Origin: Tetrastigma voinierianum
Lineage: Eukaryota > Streptophyta > Magnoliopsida > Vitales > Vitaceae
NCBI GenBank assembly: GCA_016808115.1
Contig: JAEQBH010002438.1
Coordinates: 496,001-560,000 of the forward strand
DNA: 64,000 bases
Reading direction: 5' to 3'
The notes below the pieces were generated by a model. That model made no database searches. It was not told where the DNA came from and worked only from the letters and a program-made list of their open reading frames with translations. Shown piece by piece: positions 59,346 to 64,000 of this stretch. Numbering within the stretch: position 1 is the first letter of the stretch; the number at the start of each line of letters is the position of its first letter. The position numbers were made by a program, and so were the translations under genes.

Positions 59346-60380
59346 ATGACTAGTCGAGGACGAGGACGTAGAGGGCGTCACGAGTGTAGTCGGGCACCAC
59401 CGGTGTTGTGTGGGCCTTTCGAAATTTGTGGGCTGTGTGGCGGTTGCTATCACAGGCTAGCGTACTTGAGTGGTCGGGGAGGTCTGGCGCCTCACAGAAG
59501 TTTAGGATGCATCATCCTCCAGGCATTCACGGGGGAGAGATCTAGATGGTGTGAATGGTGGTTCATCTCAGATTGAGGGAAGGTGTTAGAGGTTATGGAA
59601 ATTACCTCGACCTTCTGGGGTTAGACTAAATGGGTTCGAGAATTTAAGTGAGGCCCCGAATATGGTGGAAATGGGCAAGGACCTCTAGAGACCTTAAAGG
59701 GCCTTTGTATGCTTGAGTTCTCACAGGGATTAGGGGCGAGAATAGGGATGATATGTCGAGGAGGTTGAGTTGGATATCTCGGGGACTCTGCTGCGATGGA
59801 CAGAAAGGATCATGGACATGTCGAGTTCGATGTCATCCTAGGGATGGATTGGTTGGCGACTTACAGGGGTGGGTGATCGATTATAAGGCGTAGGAGGGTT
59901 ACCACTACGCGCGGGACGGTACTCGTGTGGTATTTCAGGAGACCGAAGCATAATATTTTACCGCAAGACGGTATATGAGTCAGTGTCGGGGCAGTTAGCT
60001 AGTTAGGTAGCGAGCCTACTAGAGGACAAGGAGGGCGAGACTTGGATCTCGAGTAGTGTGCGATTATGTGGATGTTTTTCCATATGAGCTACCTGGACTA
60101 CCTCCATAGAGGGTAGTAGACTTCGGTATCGAGTTACGCCTTGGTATTTCACCCATCTCTATGATTCCGCATAGGATAGGGCCAGTTGAGTTGCGGGCTG
60201 AGTCCAGAAGCTACGGGAGCTCTTGGACAAGGGTTCGTTAGGCCAGAGCACTTCACCGTGGGCGCTCAGGTTAATTTGCAAAAGAAGAAGGGCGAGACCC
60301 TTATTTGTGCATTGACTACAGACAGTTGAACTGGGTTACGATCAAGAATCGGTACCCATTCACAGAAGTTGATATTTATT
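59346..60380 (+). pseudogene. gag start, protease and RT upstream region
   Basis: 59346 opens MTSRGRGRRGRH, like Del Gag N-termini, but most of Gag is missing. About 59822-59875 reads EFDVILGMDWLATY, the conserved end of the protease domain. 60085-60200 reads LPGLPP, DFGIELRLG and PISMIPHRIGPVEL, the RT entry region. 60300-60380 holds ICALTTDS-like and NRYPFTEVD-like remnants. Multiple frameshifts. Confidence 0.75.
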
Positions 60381-60387
60381 TGATCGG

Positions 60388-60880
60388 TTGAGGAGCGAGT
60401 CTCTTGAGATAGACCTTCGCACTAGTTACCATCAGTTGAGGGTTAGGGAGACATATATCCCTAAGACAGCGTTTAGGACGGGCTATGGGCACTTTGAGTT
60501 TACGGTGATGCCCTTTGGATTGACGAATGCACCAGTAGCATTCATGGATCTCATGCATAGGGTATTCCAACCCTATCTAGATCAGTTTGTCTTGGTCTTC
60601 GTGGGTGACATTTTGATCCCACTCCCGATCAAAGTGGGAGCATGGGTATCACTTGAGGATTGTTTACGATTGTTGAGACCGTCATTTATCACCTTGAGTT
60701 CGGTAAGTGCGAGTTTTGGCTTCACCCAGGTGGAAATTTTTGGGACACGTGGTTTAGCATCAAGCGTGTCGGTGGACGAAGAAAGCGAGGCCTGCAGTGA
60801 TGAGTTGGGAGGAGCCAGAATGCCGATCTTGGTCACGTAGTTTCTTGGGATTGGTGGGTGTCTGAGATTCGAGAATGGGC
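60388..60880 (+). pseudogene. Del-like reverse transcriptase
   Basis: 60388-60620 reads EIDLRTSYHQLRVRE, TAFRTGYGHFEFTVMPFGLT and then LDQFVLVFVGDILI. The second position of the catalytic Asp pair motif is damaged: FVDD has become FVGD. Continues with a GHVVSSxGVSVD-like stretch around 60740-60780 and FLG at about 60842. Confidence 0.85.
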
Positions 60881-61029
60881 TGATTGTCGTTCGGGCGGGA
60901 TCGTAGGACTTCGCCTCTGGGCCATGGACTCCATGGTTGGGACAGTCCCAACCATGAAAGGGATCGAGGATGCTCGGGCTCGGGATCACGGGTGTTGGTA
61001 GCAGAGGAGGATCGACCTTCTTCTAGTTC

Positions 61030-61700
61030 GGGATAGAGGCGAAGACTTACAGCGAGACGAGTTCAGGGCAGGCCGGATTGGGCATGTGAGACGGGATTGC
61101 CCCGAGGACGGGGATCCCGGGACTTTGGGACGTATGATCGATTAGTGCTGAAACGAGGAGAGTATCACGATTCGTTCCTCCTTTCCCAAATGCAGATTCA
61201 GAAAGAAACGAGTTCCGGTTTGAGTCTTATCTAAGCACTCCCGGCCAGCCTGAAATAGACGGAGGGGCCAGAGTGTGGGTCGAAGTTAGGGACAGATCAG
61301 AGTTGCACAGCGGAAGCATGGTGGACCTTAGGGTGGTAGACATATGGTTGTTGGATATCGGGCTGACATGGATGAGTTGATAGCCATCGGGTTGTCGATA
61401 GTGGGACCTTAAGCCAGGGTTGTCATACTGAAACACGACCTTGAATTTGGGCTTAGAGGTTAAGGCCTTTAGAGAAGCAGTAGATGTTCTTCCACATGAT
61501 GTAGGGTGAGAGTTGACACGATAGGTCGGGATTATGGAAGTGAGAGATCTGAAGTTACGCTCATGGTGGACCGGGGATTTGGGTGTCACGTATGGCATTA
61601 TTGCGTGCGTGTGCGGTGGCGTCGTCGAGTCGGGTGTGGGTTGCGGTCACGGTCATTCACCACTCTTGGTGGTGTGGGTTAATTTGTCTTTGGGACTCGA
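61030..61700 (+). other. rearranged block: gag-like zinc knuckle and LTR/PBS-like segment
   Basis: At about 61065-61110 a frame reads RIGHVRRDCPE, the second half of a Gag CCHC knuckle, downstream of RT where it does not belong. At about 61565-61690 the sequence (GGACCGGGGATTTGGGTGTC, then TATGGCATTATTGCG and GTCGGGTGTGGG) resembles the LTR end, primer site and leader at 57655-57745. RNase H and the integrase N-terminus are not found. This suggests an internal recombination or nested deleted copy. Confidence 0.5.
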
Positions 61701-62139
61701 TCGATGAAGACTCATAGTTCGGTCGAAATGAAGAGTAATTAAAGTGTGTTAAGCCCGAAGCAAGAGGCGGGTTAATCCTAGGTGAGAATCACAGGTTAGG
61801 GTGTAAAGGGCAGGGAAGGTATCCACAGAGATTTCTATGTGAATGTAAGAGCTCGAAGTGTAAGCCCAGAAGAGTTATGTTATACTAGATAAAGCACGCG
61901 GTCGGTTTGCTCAGCGTGAAGCTTAGAGTTGTTGATAGAATTCGGGAGTGACTCGAGATTTGGATACCCCTTTGGAGATTGCATTGGGGTTGTTGGTAGA
62001 CGGGCTCGGTATATGGATGTCATTCATGACATGGACTAGGTTGACAGTCCATTGGATTGTCAACGATTGTGACCTTGGGAAGGTTAGCGTTTACACTCCA
62101 AGTAAGGGTTATGTAGGGTTTCACGTTGTGCAGATTATA

Positions 62140-62860
62140 TATAGGTGTTAGAGGACACGCTGCGAGCATGTGTCTTGGGTCATAAGGGTAGAGAAGCAAT
62201 TGCCCTTAGTGGGATTCGCCTACAACAATAGTTATCAGGCGAGTATACAAATGGCACCATATGAGGCATTGTGTGGGAGGCCATGTAGATTACCGTGATG
62301 TTGGTGAACAGGAAGAGCTCCATCATGGGTCGACTGGAGTTAGAACACCTTCGAGAAGGTGGGTATGATCTGACAGCGTCTTCTCACGGCTCGAGAGGCG
62401 GTGAAGAGTTATCTTTGGCGTCTTGACGTCATTTCATAGAGTTCGAAGTTGGAGATCACGTCTTCTTGAAGGTGATGCCTAAGGAGGAGTGGTTGCAGGA
62501 CGGTGGCGAAGTTATCGTCGGGTTTATTGGGCCTTTCGAGATACTCGGAGGATAGACGCTGTGCGTGCAGGTTGGCTTTCTTATGCTGCATGTCGGTGTC
62601 CTAATTATTTCACGTCTCCGTGCTCGGGAAGTATACTCGAATCCGGCTGTGTGGTGGATTGAGGAATGATTGAGTTGACATTGATGGGACCTTTGAGGGT
62701 GGACCGGTGTGTTTTGGATAGTCGTGTCGGGTTTTGCGATGCGAGCCCAGTGAGACTAGTGAAGTCTTATCGCGGCACTATGGAGTGGAGGAGTCACGCA
62801 GTGGGAGCGAGAGACACGATGCGGGCCACATATCCCTTTTTGTTTTAGGGATGAAATTCG
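62140..62860 (+). pseudogene. Del-like integrase C-terminus and chromodomain
   Basis: 62160-62300 reads CVLGHKGREAIALSGIRL, then AYNNSYQASIQMAPYEALC and GRPCRL in shifted frames. 62440-62560 reads FEVGDHVFLKVMPKEEW and FIGPFEILGG. 62666-62848 ends with PVRLVKSYRGTMEW and TMRATYPFLF, the Tekay-type chromodomain tail. The stop at 62846-62848 is followed at 62970 by the purine tract GGAAGGGAGA. Confidence 0.82.
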
Positions 62861-62980
62861 TGATTAGTCGTTTAATAATTAAATAAACGAGTTTACATGC
62901 ATGAGTAGAGTGCCGTTGCATATGCATGTGAGTGATGTAGATTGTCAATTTGGAATGAAATTCTCTTAAGGAAGGGAGAT

Positions 62981-64000
62981 TGTAAAGCGGAGAAAATCCG
63001 ATTTTACGGAAAAGGAGTAAAATACGTAATTTCGGTAAAAATTCAGAAAATTTATTCTCTAAATTTCAGATGGTGAAAACGGATATCCTTTGTTAAGGAT
63101 GCGTCTTGCGAGAAATCTAGCTAGCACGTCAGATGCGAGGTATCGAAGTTAAACACGTTTTTCGAGGCATCCCGCGTATCGGGTCTTGAAATGGAAATGA
63201 CATGTGACTTGTGAAAGTCACCTATAACATCTTACAAATGTTATACATGTTGCATATGAGTAGAGAAATGATGGAAGCGGAAGGCAGAGACCGGTGCGAA
63301 TGTCAAAATCGAAAGCAGGGACATAGATGGCATTATGGAATTGTTTAAATGATAATAAATGAAAACATGCATAGATGCGAGTCTCACACCAAATGAGAGA
63401 TTGAGACAACGAAAAGGGAGATACGTTAAGTGGAGTTTGTAGAGAAAGGTAAGCAACCTATACAGATTTACAACACTTAATCAAATGAGTAATCGCGGTA
63501 GAAGGAAGGTGCTGCGCGGAGGCTGCGTGGACTCGGTTTTAGGAGTTTAATCAACCCGAGAGTTAGGGGATTTATCCTGGGTTTTTACACTTTATTTAAG
63601 TGTTTTATAATGTTGCGGTTGGATTGAGGCCTTGAACGGCTAGTTTGATCGATTTGAAATTTGGGATCGGGTGTTTGAATTTATGGAACCCAAATTCTGA
63701 TCGTATTTGCTCCGCAATTTGTTGGGTGGCTAATTGTGTAATTTATGCCATGGATTGTGTTGTGATGTGCATAGGGCCGGAAATGGCCGTGAAATTCTAG
63801 TTCCTGAAAGTGAGTAGATGATTGGTGATTTGCGGAGCATTGGCAGGGTTTCCTTTGTTAATAGGAATAGTGTTCACAAAATATTTTTGTGAAATAATGT
63901 ATTTGGTTGAGTAATTCAAGTTGAATTGCTCGTGTTTGAAATTTAGCCAAAGTGAGCTAATTTTTGGTGTAATGGATTGTGAAATTACATGACATGTTTG
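62981..64000 (+). repeat. 3' LTR, partial
   Basis: Starts TGTAAAGCGGAGAAAATCCG directly after the purine tract and matches the first kilobase of the 5' LTR at 55689. It runs past the window end. Confidence 0.93.

Larger units (their letters stand above)
55689..64000 (+). mobile_element. Tekay/Del-like Ty3/gypsy element, plus strand, partial at right edge
   Basis: 5' LTR 55689 to about 57678, primer-binding site about 57680-57691, rearranged internal region to 62980, 3' LTR from 62981 beyond the window. RT with MPFGLTNAP, integrase C-terminus and chromodomain place it in the same group as the 17993-47274 element. The 5' TSD would be TCTTG (55684-55688); the other copy is outside. Heavy decay, including a lost RT catalytic Asp. 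Confidence 0.9.

Noticed and set aside
60582..60989. 135-codon minus-strand ORF
   Set aside because: Antisense shadow of Del-like RT on the plus strand.

Overview
The window looks like a repeat-dominated stretch of a flowering-plant nuclear genome. It is AT-rich and has almost no single-copy coding sequence. It holds plant-type LTR retrotransposons (Ty1/copia; Ty3/gypsy of chromovirus, Tekay/Del-like and Athila/Tat-like types), a hAT DNA transposon, a tRNA-derived SINE, and an endogenous caulimovirid (plant pararetrovirus) copy. No element has an intact polyprotein; all carry stops and frameshifts. I cannot name the species.

Left end (1-6700): the 3' part of a Ty1/copia element (+), with Gag zinc knuckle, protease/integrase/RT/RNase H remnants and a short 3' LTR (about 3435-3588). 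It abuts the RT region of a Ty3/gypsy chromovirus (+, RT-RNase H-integrase-chromodomain), so the copia element appears to have inserted into the older chromovirus.

6700-10731: the only host-gene signal. Two exons encode the C-terminal part of a TLDc-domain protein (7499-7676 and 9270-9560). Their intron carries a SINE with a perfect 14-bp target-site duplication (TSD) and a (TA)n(GA)n microsatellite.

10732-15806: a complete but dead hAT element with near-identical terminal inverted repeats, an 8-bp TSD (ATCTTATC), a minus-strand transposase remnant (BED region, WNSTY core, hATC) and an unexplained GC-rich block.

15815-54313: an endogenous caulimovirid read right to left on the minus strand (coat protein, zinc knuckle, protease, RT, RNase H, downstream ORFs). 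Later insertions break it into at least four pieces. The largest is a 29.3-kb Tekay/Del-like element (17993-47274, TSD TGTAT) that entered at the RT catalytic-motif codons. Inside that element lie an Athila/Tat-like element (20764-36000) with gag but no recognisable pol, itself carrying a solo LTR (29208-32416), and two further solo LTRs (about 38037-40827 and 41601-43567). Two more solo LTRs (about 47901-50031 and 51233-52584) interrupt the viral protease/coat-protein part. The nesting gives an order: virus, then Del, then Athila, then solo LTR.

Right end (54314-64000): a minus-oriented LTR cut by a plus-oriented Tekay/Del-like element (5' LTR 55689 to about 57678; 3' LTR from 62981 to beyond the window) whose internal region is rearranged.

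The most notable points are an apparent tandem duplication of the aspartic-protease domain in the viral copy, the gag-only 15-kb element with its TCGCGA-palindrome-rich LTRs, and base-accurate TSDs that reconstruct the insertion history.
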